In this document: piece after piece, positions 9,185-16,950 of the stretch
Position numbering within the stretch: the first letter of the stretch is position 1
How the letters are laid out: each line of letters begins with the position of its first letter
Assembly: GCA_947478465.1 (NCBI GenBank)
Contig: CANJWH010000003.1
Location: forward strand, 38,186-102,185
DNA length: 64,000 bases
DNA from: Bacteroidota bacterium
GTDB taxonomy: Bacteria > Bacteroidota > Bacteroidia > SXHM01
Reading direction: 5' to 3'
Made by a program: the position numbers and the translations under genes
Notes under the pieces: generated by a model
The model's input: only the letters and a program-made list of their open reading frames with translations
The model's database searches: none
Told to the model about the DNA's origin: nothing

Positions 9185-9973
9185 ATGCAAAAACTTGTAC
9201 TCTCTACTTTCTTCTTGTTTATTGCTTTTAACACACAGGCACAGGTTGTTTACACTGACGTAAACCCTGATTCTCTGGTAAGTTCAAACTATGAACTTGA
9301 CCTTAATAATGACGGAACGCCTGAATTCCTGATTGAAAAAACTACCGATGGCGGAATTGATATTGTACAGGCAACAGGTCTTTCTAATCAGGACTCACTT
9401 ATAGGTTATTATGCAGGCTTTCCTGCAATTACAGGATACCCTTCAGCACTGTCTTCGAATGAAGTTATTGATGGCACTTCAACATTTGTAGATGAAGGAG
9501 TAATGGGTGGAGACCATGAGTTAATAATGGAAGATGCCGATTGGCCCGATGGCTTTAACCGTTATCTCGGCTTAAAATTTAACATTAGCGGTGAGGTGCA
9601 TTATGGCTGGGCAAAAATTAAAATCTCAACCGATTATGTGGCATTCACTATTACTGAGTATGCTTACAATGCAACAGCAGGTGCTGCAATTAATTCAGGA
9701 GTAGTATCAGTAGAAGAAAATACTTCTGTTACAGAAATGACGTTTTTCCCTAACCTGGTAAGTGAAAATGCAACACTCAGCTTTTTTCTGCGCGATGAAT
9801 CTGCAATTGATTTATCCGTTTATGATTTAAGCGGAAAGTTGATTTTAGCAGAAAGCAGAAAAATTGAAAAGCCCGGCAAGCAGGCTTTTCAATTGAATGT
9901 TTCGCAATGGAATTCCGGAATTTATTTCTGTCGTGTTAATTCCTCCACGTTAAAATTAAGTGTGGTGCACTAA
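9185..9973 (+). CDS. secreted protein with type A T9SS sorting domain
   Basis: 262 residues. A signal peptide (1-19, ending TQA-Q) precedes a beta-rich domain with the patterns YELDLNNDGTPEFLIE and YLGLKFNISGEVHYGWAKI, commonly seen in small secreted Bacteroidota proteins. Residues from about 180 to the end are a type A T9SS C-terminal domain (FFPNLVSENATL, then VYDLSGKLI, then SGIYFCRV). The protein should cross the outer membrane through SprA and be anchored or released at the surface. Its function is unknown. The last codons form one arm of a stem-loop shared with the convergent gene. Confidence 0.85.
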   Translation: MQKLVLSTFFLFIAFNTQAQVVYTDVNPDSLVSSNYELDLNNDGTPEFLIEKTTDGGIDIVQATGLSNQDSLIGYYAGFPAITGYPSALSSNEVIDGTSTFVDEGVMGGDHELIMEDADWPDGFNRYLGLKFNISGEVHYGWAKIKISTDYVAFTITEYAYNATAGAAINSGVVSVEENTSVTEMTFFPNLVSENATLSFFLRDESAIDLSVYDLSGKLILAESRKIEKPGKQAFQLNVSQWNSGIYFCRVNSSTLKLSVVH

Positions 9974-9991
9974 CGCACAACACTTAATTTT
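9952..9991. terminator. bidirectional stem-loop containing both stop codons
   Basis: The 17-base arms 9952-9968 and 9975-9991 pair with one mismatch around a six-base loop. The outer part is AAAATTAAG/CTTAATTTT, so either transcript carries A and U tracts at the stem edges. The TAA of the plus gene (9971-9973) and the TAG of the minus gene (9972-9970) both lie in or at the loop. The arms are the codons for KLSVV of the two homologous T9SS tails. Confidence 0.62.
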
Positions 9992-11061
9992 CCTGATGCT
10001 TTATGCAGGTTATTTCTGTCAATAAACTGCCACGAGTATAAACCCTGTGGTAAATTCTGCACCGAGAAATTATAGGTTGAGTTTGATGTTGCATACACTT
10101 TTTCCTGCATCAGCATTTTTCCTGTTAGATCATAAACGGTGAAAAAATATTCACCCGCTTCAAATTCATTTCCAATTCTAATTGAAACAGTTTCTGAAGC
10201 CGGTACAGGGAAAATTTCTGTGCTGATGGTATTTTCTTCAACACCAACAGTTCCCGGAGGAGGTAATAAAGTCCATTTGAATGTTTTGGGCTGGTCAAGA
10301 CTATCATAGTTCAATTCTGCAACAGCAAGTTTCATTTGTTTTCCCAACCACTGATAGCTGAAAGAAGTATCATCCTTTGTGCTGAAAACCGACCATGCAG
10401 GAGGAAAGCCGATGGTAGGCAATATCCAGATGGTGTCTTTTCCGTGATCGCTGCGTTTTACGCGCAACACATCACTATAAGTGCCGTTAGGCGTTGTAAT
10501 TGAACCCCAGCCATCGGTAACATCGGTAACAGTTGCCACACGTTTGTAACGAACCTGACTAACCAAGGGAGAAATAACGCTTCCGTTTATGGTAATATCT
10601 ACAGCATAATTATCAGTGAATGAGCTGTTATAAGTGCGTGGAAAATTGTGAAGTTTTAAATCAGGATTTAAAGGAGCTACAATTGTATTCCCCAACATCA
10701 ATAAATCTCCCGCACCGCCCTGTGTAGTCATGGTTGAGCTATTGTTGTTTGTGTAAACATAGCTTACATTATCATTGGTCATTGCAACATTAGAATTTGA
10801 AAATTGTGCAGCATAAGGTGTGCTGGCAACGGTAACTACCGAAGTATTTTCGTTCAGGATATAAGCAGTGTTTGAACTAATCGTAGTCATTGTCCAGGTT
10901 TGGTTAGCACCTGCCGGACCGGGACCGGTAATAGGAGTAAGTGTATCAGCTTTGCGGTTGATAACATCACCAATAACTGCTATATCACTTAAATCAATGC
11001 TTATTTGCGCAAAGGCAGAGAACGAGAAAATTGAAAGAGAAAAGAGTAATAGTTTTTTCAT
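9970..11061 (-). CDS. secreted protein with type A T9SS sorting domain
   Basis: 363 residues, with a signal peptide (1-18, ending AFA-Q). The central part is beta-rich and Thr/Ser/Asn-rich, with no recognised catalytic motif. Its pattern (ITGPGPAGANQTWTM and later DGWGSITTPNGTY) is common in secreted Bacteroidota proteins of unknown role. The last about 85 residues are a type A T9SS sorting domain (IFPVPASETVSI, VYDLTGKML, LPQGLYSW). It ends in a shared stem-loop with the convergent cargo gene, overlapping it by 4 bases; the two genes are paralogous only in the tail. Confidence 0.85.
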   Translation of the reverse strand: MKKLLLFSLSIFSFSAFAQISIDLSDIAVIGDVINRKADTLTPITGPGPAGANQTWTMTTISSNTAYILNENTSVVTVASTPYAAQFSNSNVAMTNDNVSYVYTNNNSSTMTTQGGAGDLLMLGNTIVAPLNPDLKLHNFPRTYNSSFTDNYAVDITINGSVISPLVSQVRYKRVATVTDVTDGWGSITTPNGTYSDVLRVKRSDHGKDTIWILPTIGFPPAWSVFSTKDDTSFSYQWLGKQMKLAVAELNYDSLDQPKTFKWTLLPPPGTVGVEENTISTEIFPVPASETVSIRIGNEFEAGEYFFTVYDLTGKMLMQEKVYATSNSTYNFSVQNLPQGLYSWQFIDRNNLHKASGKLSVVR

Positions 11062-11169
11062 TTGTAGTATTTTAATTTTTGCGAAAGGTAGAAAAAAGTA
11101 AAGAGTTTATAACCTATTTGCTCAAGAAAAACGTTTGATGAGTTAATCATTAAATTTACCGCCTTTCAA

Positions 11170-13635
11170 ATGATTTTCAGAAAACTTGTAATCCTTTTTT
11201 CAGCCCTTATTTTTTCGGCTACTGCCTTTGCAGCAAAACTCAGCGGCCGTGTTTCTGATAAGAAAAATGAGCCGTTGGCTTTTCTTACCGTTAATATTGA
11301 AGGTACAACAGTCAGCACCATGACCAACATTAATGGTGAATACTTTCTGGATCTGAAAGATGGTTTTTATCACGTAGTGTTTCGCTACATCGGTTACCGC
11401 ACCGAAACGCGCAATATTGAAATACGAGGGAACGATGTTACATTGGATGTTACTATGGATCCTCAGGCAATCGTATTAATGGAGGCCGATGTAAATGGCA
11501 ATGGTGAAGACCCTTCTTATGAGATTATCCGCAAGGCACAGCAGAAGCGTAAGTTCTACTTAGAGCAGGTAAAAAAGTACTCCTGTGATGTATACATCAA
11601 AGGGATGAACTATGCCGAAAATGTTCCTAAAAGTATTCTCGGGCGCAATATTGAAATTGACGGCTTGGATAAAAATCGTAGCGGAATAGTTTACCTGAGC
11701 GAATCGGTTTCGCGCCTGCATTTTGAAGCGCCAAACAAACGCAAGGAAACGGTTATCTCTTCTAAAGTAAGCGGCAAGTCGCAGGCCTTTACATGGAACA
11801 GCGCTATTGATTTTGATTTCAACTTTTATGAACCCAACATTGAGGTAAGTTTTGCCGAGCGTAATTTTATTTCGCCCATAGCACCTTCGGCTATGCTTCA
11901 TTATCGCTACAAGTTGGCAGGCGCATTTTATGAAGACACAGTGCTTATAAATAAGATTGAGATTATTCCGCGCGTGAAAGGTTCGCCTGTTTACAATGGA
12001 TTTATCTACATACAGGAAAACACCTGGCGTATCCACAGCATTGAGTTTTACCTGACACGGGAATCTAACATTGAGTTTTTAGATACGCTGAAAATAAAAC
12101 AGGTTTACATTCCTGTTAGCAATGATGTATGGATGAAAGGAACACAGAATTTCAATTTCAAATTTGATGTAAAGTTACTTGGATTTAAGGGCAACGGATA
12201 TTTCAACGGAGTGTATTCAAAATACGATTTAGGGCCTGAGTTCAGCAAAAAATTCTTCAAAGCCGAGAAACTAAAAGTGGAAGAGAATTCCAACAAACGC
12301 AGCGAAGAATACTGGAACGATGTGCGCCTTGTACCCCTTACCCCGCTTGAAGTTCAGGACTATAAACTGAAAGACAGTGTGGAGGTTTTAAAAGAAAGTA
12401 AAGTGTATATGGATTCCATCGACACGAAGAAAAATAAATACCATGTTTCTAATTTTATTTTTGGTTACACGATGCGAAATTCGTTCAAAAATATTGACTG
12501 GAATATTCCCACACTGTTTGAGATATTGCAGTTTAATACCGTGGAAGGAATTGTTATAAATCCGACTTACAGTGTGGAGTGGGAACACAAGGAACTAAAA
12601 AAACGGTTGCGCATTGATAATGCATTCCGTTACGGTTTCAGCAGTCAAAAATTTTATGGTAAGCTTGGGTTTAATTATCGCTTTAATGCTATCAACCGCA
12701 TGAGTATCCGCGCTGAGGTTGGAAAATTTGTAAGCCAGTTTAATGAGGCAAATCCGATAGCGCCTTTCATCAATTCACTTTACACCGTTTTCTTAGAAAA
12801 AAATTATCTGAAAATTTTTGAGAAGACTTATGCAAATGTGGGTTGGGGAAGCGAAATTTTTAACGGTGTAACACTTAACACCGGTATTGAATATGCGGCA
12901 AGAAATCCGTTGTTGAATGCAGGCAACCTTAGTGCTGTTTATGTTGACAGCAAGAACAAAGAGTTTACTTCTAATAATCCGCAAAATCCTGCCAGCGATT
13001 TAGCTGCATTTGTGCCATACCGTTCATTTACTTTCAATGCCAGTCTGCGTATCCGTTTTGGCCAAAAATATTATTTGTATCCGCATGAAAAGTTCAATTC
13101 CGATTCGAAATATCCTGCTATCAGGATTGCTTACGAAAAAGGAATTGCAGGAATTTTTCAAAGTAAAACAAACTTTGATTTTGTAAAAATTTCAGTTGAA
13201 GATGATATGAAGCTGGGAGTGTTTGGTACTTCTGAATATACCGTAAGTGTTGGAAAATTCTTTAACTCCAACAATATCCCTTTTGTGGATTACCGCCACT
13301 TTATGACGAGTGAAGTTATTCTTGCTCCTCAACGTTTATCAGCGTTTCGTGCCATGCCGTATTATCGCTTGAGCACCACAGGCGAATACCTGGAGGCGCA
13401 TTACGAACATCATTTTAATGGTTTTCTTTTCGGCACCATTCCCGTTTGGAAAAAGTTAGGATGGCAGCCGGTTGCAGGCTCGCATTTGCTCTTGGACTTC
13501 CGCAACAATCACCAGTATGTGGAGGTAACTGCCGGACTGGAACACATTTTCAAAATAGGCAGAGTTGACTTTGTGGCTGCTTTTGAAAACAACCACAAAG
13601 CCCGCACTGCAATACGAATTAGTTTAGGATTTTAG
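11170..13635 (+). CDS. DUF5686 outer-membrane protein with carboxypeptidase-like domain
   Basis: 821 residues. A signal peptide (1-21, ending AFA-A) is followed by a carboxypeptidase-regulatory-like beta-sandwich (about 23-105, with GRVSDKKNEPLAFLTVNIEG and FRYIGYRTETR), as in TonB-linked proteins. The rest matches DUF5686, an outer-membrane barrel family of Bacteroidota, ending in strands with a terminal Phe. No TonB plug is present, so this is not a TonB receptor. The role is unknown; relatives are surface proteins. It overlaps the convergent FKBP gene by 4 bases. Confidence 0.87.
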   Translation: MIFRKLVILFSALIFSATAFAAKLSGRVSDKKNEPLAFLTVNIEGTTVSTMTNINGEYFLDLKDGFYHVVFRYIGYRTETRNIEIRGNDVTLDVTMDPQAIVLMEADVNGNGEDPSYEIIRKAQQKRKFYLEQVKKYSCDVYIKGMNYAENVPKSILGRNIEIDGLDKNRSGIVYLSESVSRLHFEAPNKRKETVISSKVSGKSQAFTWNSAIDFDFNFYEPNIEVSFAERNFISPIAPSAMLHYRYKLAGAFYEDTVLINKIEIIPRVKGSPVYNGFIYIQENTWRIHSIEFYLTRESNIEFLDTLKIKQVYIPVSNDVWMKGTQNFNFKFDVKLLGFKGNGYFNGVYSKYDLGPEFSKKFFKAEKLKVEENSNKRSEEYWNDVRLVPLTPLEVQDYKLKDSVEVLKESKVYMDSIDTKKNKYHVSNFIFGYTMRNSFKNIDWNIPTLFEILQFNTVEGIVINPTYSVEWEHKELKKRLRIDNAFRYGFSSQKFYGKLGFNYRFNAINRMSIRAEVGKFVSQFNEANPIAPFINSLYTVFLEKNYLKIFEKTYANVGWGSEIFNGVTLNTGIEYAARNPLLNAGNLSAVYVDSKNKEFTSNNPQNPASDLAAFVPYRSFTFNASLRIRFGQKYYLYPHEKFNSDSKYPAIRIAYEKGIAGIFQSKTNFDFVKISVEDDMKLGVFGTSEYTVSVGKFFNSNNIPFVDYRHFMTSEVILAPQRLSAFRAMPYYRLSTTGEYLEAHYEHHFNGFLFGTIPVWKKLGWQPVAGSHLLLDFRNNHQYVEVTAGLEHIFKIGRVDFVAAFENNHKARTAIRISLGF

Positions 13636-14147
13636 TGATGATGCCCGCCCGGTCCGTGAACGTGACCGTGTGCTAATTCATCAGCAGTAGCCGCTCTTAA
13701 AGCAACTACCTCGCCTTCAAAACGCAGGTGTTGTCCTGCCAGCGGGTGGTTAAAATCCATGGTTACATCATTGATTCCAACTTTTGTCACAACGCCACGC
13801 ATGTGATGACCTTCATTATCCTGCATGGGAATAATAGCTCCCACTTTTAGCATATCGCGTTGAACTTCTCCTTTCTCATTTTTAAAAGCTTCTATAGGAA
13901 GGTCAACCAGATTATCAGGATGTTTTTCACCGTAAGCATCTTCAGGTTTAATGCTGAAGTTGAAGGTGTCACCAAGTGAAAGACCGTTAAGATTTGCTTC
14001 AAATCCGGCAATCATTCCGCCCACACCAAAAAGGAAAGTGAGTGGATTGTTTTTTCCTGCCTCTTCAATAAATTTCTCTTCTCCGCCTTCCGGTTTTGAA
14101 TTGAGTTTGTAGGTTACTGACACTACTGAGTTAAGTGTTATTTTCAT
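13632..14147 (-). CDS. FKBP-type peptidyl-prolyl isomerase, SlyD-like
   Basis: 171 residues. The FKBP catalytic fold (about 1-75, with GVGGMIAGFEANLNGLSLGD and FSIKPEDAYGEKHPD) is interrupted by the insert-in-flap chaperone domain characteristic of SlyD. The C-terminus is a His-rich tail (HGHVHGPGGHHH), a nickel-binding feature in SlyD. The protein has no signal peptide and is cytoplasmic. The frame is open upstream to 14414, but that extension would run over an intergenic repeat and into the aminotransferase gene, so ATG at 14147 is chosen. Confidence 0.9.
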   Translation of the reverse strand: MKITLNSVVSVTYKLNSKPEGGEEKFIEEAGKNNPLTFLFGVGGMIAGFEANLNGLSLGDTFNFSIKPEDAYGEKHPDNLVDLPIEAFKNEKGEVQRDMLKVGAIIPMQDNEGHHMRGVVTKVGINDVTMDFNHPLAGQHLRFEGEVVALRAATADELAHGHVHGPGGHHH

Positions 14148-14203
14148 ATTTTTTTGAATTTTTTTGCATAGGTAATACTTTTTCCTGCAATGAGAAAATG
14201 TTT

Positions 14204-14278
14204 CGTCATTGCGAGAGAGGAACGAACGATGCAATCTCAATAAAATACCAGATTGCTTCGCTATGCTCGCAATGACGG
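14204..14278. repeat. REP-like imperfect palindrome
   Basis: An inverted repeat with outer arms GTCATTGCGAG (14205-14215) and CTCGCAATGAC (14266-14276), and inner arms GCAATCT (14231-14237) and AGATTGC (14250-14256). The arms are perfect but separated by unequal internal segments. The sequence is of the 'CGTCATTGCGAG ... CTCGCAATGACG' type that I recognise as a dispersed intergenic element in many draft bacterial genomes. It lies between two divergent genes (FKBP and aminotransferase). Confidence 0.75.
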
Positions 14279-14316
14279 GATGATTTCCTACTTTTATTCC
14301 CGAAACAAAAAGAGCC

Positions 14317-15471
14317 ATGCAATTTCCCGGAGAAGTAACTTCACGATTACCAAAAACAGGTACCACTATTTTTACTGTAATGTCAAAACTTGCCGCTGAA
14401 GTTGGTGCCACCAATCTTTCGCAGGGTTTTCCGGATTACAGCAGTTCACATGATTTGTTTGACAAGGTGCATCACTACATGAACAAGGGTTTTAACCAAT
14501 ATGCACCTATGCCGGGTTTAATTGGTTTGCGCGAAGCCATTGCAGAGAAGATTGAAAAACTGTATGCAACAAAATACAATCCCGAAACGGAAATAACCAT
14601 TACAGCCGGAGCCACACTTGCCATTTATACAGCCATTGCAGCTTTAATTCGTGAAGGTGATGAAGTGATTGTATTTGAACCTGCTTATGATAGTTACACA
14701 CCTTCTGTAGAGCTGAACGGAGGTATTCCAATTTATATTCAGTTAAAGCAACCCGATTTTCACATCGACTGGAATGAGGTGCGTAAATTAGTTTCTCCTC
14801 GCACCAAGATGATTATTATCAATAGTCCGCATAATCCAACAGGAAGTGTTTTAAGTGAAACAGATTTGCATGAACTGGAAAAGCTCACCAATGATTCAAA
14901 TATCATTGTTTTGAGTGATGAAGTGTATGAGCATATTATTTTTGACGGGCAGCAACACCAGAGTGTGTGCAGATTTCCAAAACTTGCTGAACGAAGTCTC
15001 GCAGTTTTTTCATTTGGAAAAACATTTCACAATACAGGCTGGAAAATGGGTTATGTTGTAGGTCCTGAAAATTTAATGACAGAATACCGTAAGGCACATC
15101 AATACATTGTTTTCAGTTGCAACACACCAATACAAATGGCACTGGCAGATTTTCTGAAAGAAGAAAATAATTATTTAAGTCTTCCCGGTTTTTATCAGCA
15201 AAAAAGAGATTACTTCAATTCACTGATAAAAAATTCACGTTTCAGTTTTGTGCCCAGTGCGGGAACGTATTTTCAGTTGGTGAAGTACGAGAACATCTCA
15301 CAAGAGAAAGATACTGAGTTTGCAGTTCGCATTACCAAAGAAAATAAAGTTGCTTCTATTCCTATTTCTGTTTTTTATCACGAGGGAGTGGATAATAAAT
15401 ACATACGGTTTTGTTTTGCTAAAAGTGAGGAAGTGCTTACTGCTGCAGCAGAAAAACTTTGTAAAATATAA
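14317..15471 (+). CDS. PLP-dependent aminotransferase, methionine aminotransferase type
   Basis: A class I/II (fold type I) aminotransferase of 384 residues, close to the YbdL/kynurenine aminotransferase group. Visible are the substrate-loop pattern LSQGFPDY near residue 33, the NSPHNPTG segment, and the PLP-binding lysine in SFGKTFHNTGWKMGY (about residue 235). It is directly followed by an omega-amidase-like nitrilase. Together they would convert methionine (or glutamine) plus 2-oxo acids, and then hydrolyse the 2-oxo-acid amide. The three genes 14317-16878 are joined by TAAATG junctions or abutting codons, so they form an operon. Confidence 0.9.
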   Translation: MQFPGEVTSRLPKTGTTIFTVMSKLAAEVGATNLSQGFPDYSSSHDLFDKVHHYMNKGFNQYAPMPGLIGLREAIAEKIEKLYATKYNPETEITITAGATLAIYTAIAALIREGDEVIVFEPAYDSYTPSVELNGGIPIYIQLKQPDFHIDWNEVRKLVSPRTKMIIINSPHNPTGSVLSETDLHELEKLTNDSNIIVLSDEVYEHIIFDGQQHQSVCRFPKLAERSLAVFSFGKTFHNTGWKMGYVVGPENLMTEYRKAHQYIVFSCNTPIQMALADFLKEENNYLSLPGFYQQKRDYFNSLIKNSRFSFVPSAGTYFQLVKYENISQEKDTEFAVRITKENKVASIPISVFYHEGVDNKYIRFCFAKSEEVLTAAAEKLCKI

Positions 15472-16266
15472 ATGGAAGACTTAAAAATATCACTCATTCA
15501 AACTCAACTGCACTGGGAAAATGTGGACAAGAATATTTCCATGTTCGATGAGTTATTGAACAGTGTCAAAGAGCAAACAGATTTAATAATTCTTCCTGAA
15601 ATGTTCAGCACCGGTTTTACGATGAACACTTCTGTTGCTGAAACCATGGACGGAAAATCAATGTCCTGGCTGAAAGAAAAAGCGAAAGAAAAAAACTGTG
15701 TTATTACCGGAAGCCTAATGATTAATGAAACTGGTAAAAACTACAACCGCTTAATCTGGATGCATCCTGACGGTAATTTTCAAACTTATGATAAACGCCA
15801 TCTTTTCCGCATGGCGAATGAACAAAATCATTTTACCGCAGGAGAAAAGAAACTGATAGTAAAAATAAAAGGCTGGAATGTTTCACCTCTCATATGTTAT
15901 GATTTACGTTTTCCTGTTTGGAGCAGAAATGCGGCAGCATCGCGTGGAGGAGCAGGCTGGTATGATTTATTGATTTATGTTGCCAACTGGCCTGCGCGGA
16001 GAAGCCTTGCATGGAATACACTGGTTCCTGCACGTGCAGTGGAGAATCAAAGTTATGTTGTTGCCGTAAACCGCATTGGTGCTGACGGATATAATGTGGA
16101 TTATTCGGGAGACAGTGCTTCTTATAATCCGTTGGGAGAAAAGTTAAGCACCATTCAGCCGAATGAATCAAAACACGAAACGATAACACTTTCATGGAAA
16201 TTTTTGCAGGATTATCGTGAGAAATTTCCTGCCATGCTGGATGCCGATGACTTTGAAATAAAATAA
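15472..16266 (+). CDS. nitrilase-family omega-amidase
   Basis: 264 residues with the Glu-Lys-Cys triad of carbon-nitrogen hydrolases: E43 (LPEMF), K108 (DKRH) and C142 (ICYDLRFP). The sequence matches the YafV group, which hydrolyses 2-oxoglutaramate or 2-oxosuccinamate. The pattern LIYVANWPARR is typical of that subgroup. The protein is cytoplasmic. ATG follows the aminotransferase stop with no gap, and the pairing of these two enzymes supports a glutamine-transaminase/omega-amidase route in methionine salvage (inference from known pairings). Confidence 0.9.
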   Translation: MEDLKISLIQTQLHWENVDKNISMFDELLNSVKEQTDLIILPEMFSTGFTMNTSVAETMDGKSMSWLKEKAKEKNCVITGSLMINETGKNYNRLIWMHPDGNFQTYDKRHLFRMANEQNHFTAGEKKLIVKIKGWNVSPLICYDLRFPVWSRNAAASRGGAGWYDLLIYVANWPARRSLAWNTLVPARAVENQSYVVAVNRIGADGYNVDYSGDSASYNPLGEKLSTIQPNESKHETITLSWKFLQDYREKFPAMLDADDFEIK

Positions 16267-16878
16267 ATGGAAGAAAAATTCGCGAAAATAATCTCTATCA
16301 TTTTTCAGCCTCTGATGATGCCGCTGTTAACTCTGCTGATACTGTTTAACAGCGATACATTTATTGCTTTCAGCATCGCAGATGAGATGAAAACATTTAT
16401 CTATTTCCTGTTCATAGCATTTACGGTAGTGTTGCCTACTATGATTTTTCTTTGGCTTATAAAACGCGGAGTCATCTCCAGCCTGGATATGCCTGAGGCC
16501 TCAGAGAGAAAAATTCCATTTCTCATTTCCATTATCTTGTATTTTGCGTTGTATTATTTGTTGCGCAAACTAGCACTGCCGGAACTGGTTTATCTGTTAT
16601 TACTCGGAACAATTTTATCCATTGTAGTTTGTTTTTTCATCACCATCATCTGGAAAATCAGTATCCATATGATTGCTGTTGGTGGTGTTATAGGAAGCTT
16701 GCTGGCATTGTCAATCCGCTTAGGTGCAGATTTTATTTTTCCGATATACGTAGTTACACTTCTGGCAGGTTTTATCGGTTATGCAAGACTTAAATTATAT
16801 GCACATACACCTGCACAGGTATATTCCGGCTTCATTGTTGGAACAGCATTGATGGCAGGGATTATTTTCTTTGTGTAG
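16267..16878 (+). CDS. PAP2-like multi-pass membrane protein
   Basis: 203 residues with about six predicted membrane helices. Towards the C-terminus it keeps parts of the PAP2 phosphatase motifs: SIHM inside KISIHMIAVGG, and R-x5-H in ARLKLYAHTPAQ, but the usual Asp after the His is Gln and the lysine/RP motif is unclear. It may therefore be a divergent or inactive PAP2-superfamily protein; lipid-phosphate phosphatase activity is not established. It starts directly at the stop of the nitrilase gene, so it is co-transcribed with the aminotransferase pair without an obvious metabolic link. Confidence 0.72.
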   Translation: MEEKFAKIISIIFQPLMMPLLTLLILFNSDTFIAFSIADEMKTFIYFLFIAFTVVLPTMIFLWLIKRGVISSLDMPEASERKIPFLISIILYFALYYLLRKLALPELVYLLLLGTILSIVVCFFITIIWKISIHMIAVGGVIGSLLALSIRLGADFIFPIYVVTLLAGFIGYARLKLYAHTPAQVYSGFIVGTALMAGIIFFV

Positions 16879-16882
16879 AATT

Positions 16883-16946
16883 CCCGTCATGCTGAACTTG
16901 TTTCAGCATCTCACTCTTAAGACCCTGAAATAAATTCAGGGTGACG
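16883..16946. repeat. REP-like element with two hairpins, between convergent genes
   Basis: An outer stem CGTCA (16885-16889)/TGACG (16942-16946) encloses two perfect 8-bp hairpins with five-base loops: ATGCTGAA/TTCAGCAT (16889-16909) and ACCCTGAA/TTCAGGGT (16922-16942). The two hairpins are related by a shared TGAA/TTCA core. It is unrelated in sequence to the element at 14204. It lies just after the PAP2-like gene and 5 bases from the leuS stop, so it could end transcription from both sides. Confidence 0.72.
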
Positions 16947-16950
16947 TTAA

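Noticed and set aside
14148..14414. N-terminal extension of the FKBP gene to 14414
   Set aside because: The extension would cover the REP-like palindrome and overlap the aminotransferase start. ATG at 14147 gives the normal SlyD-like N-terminus.
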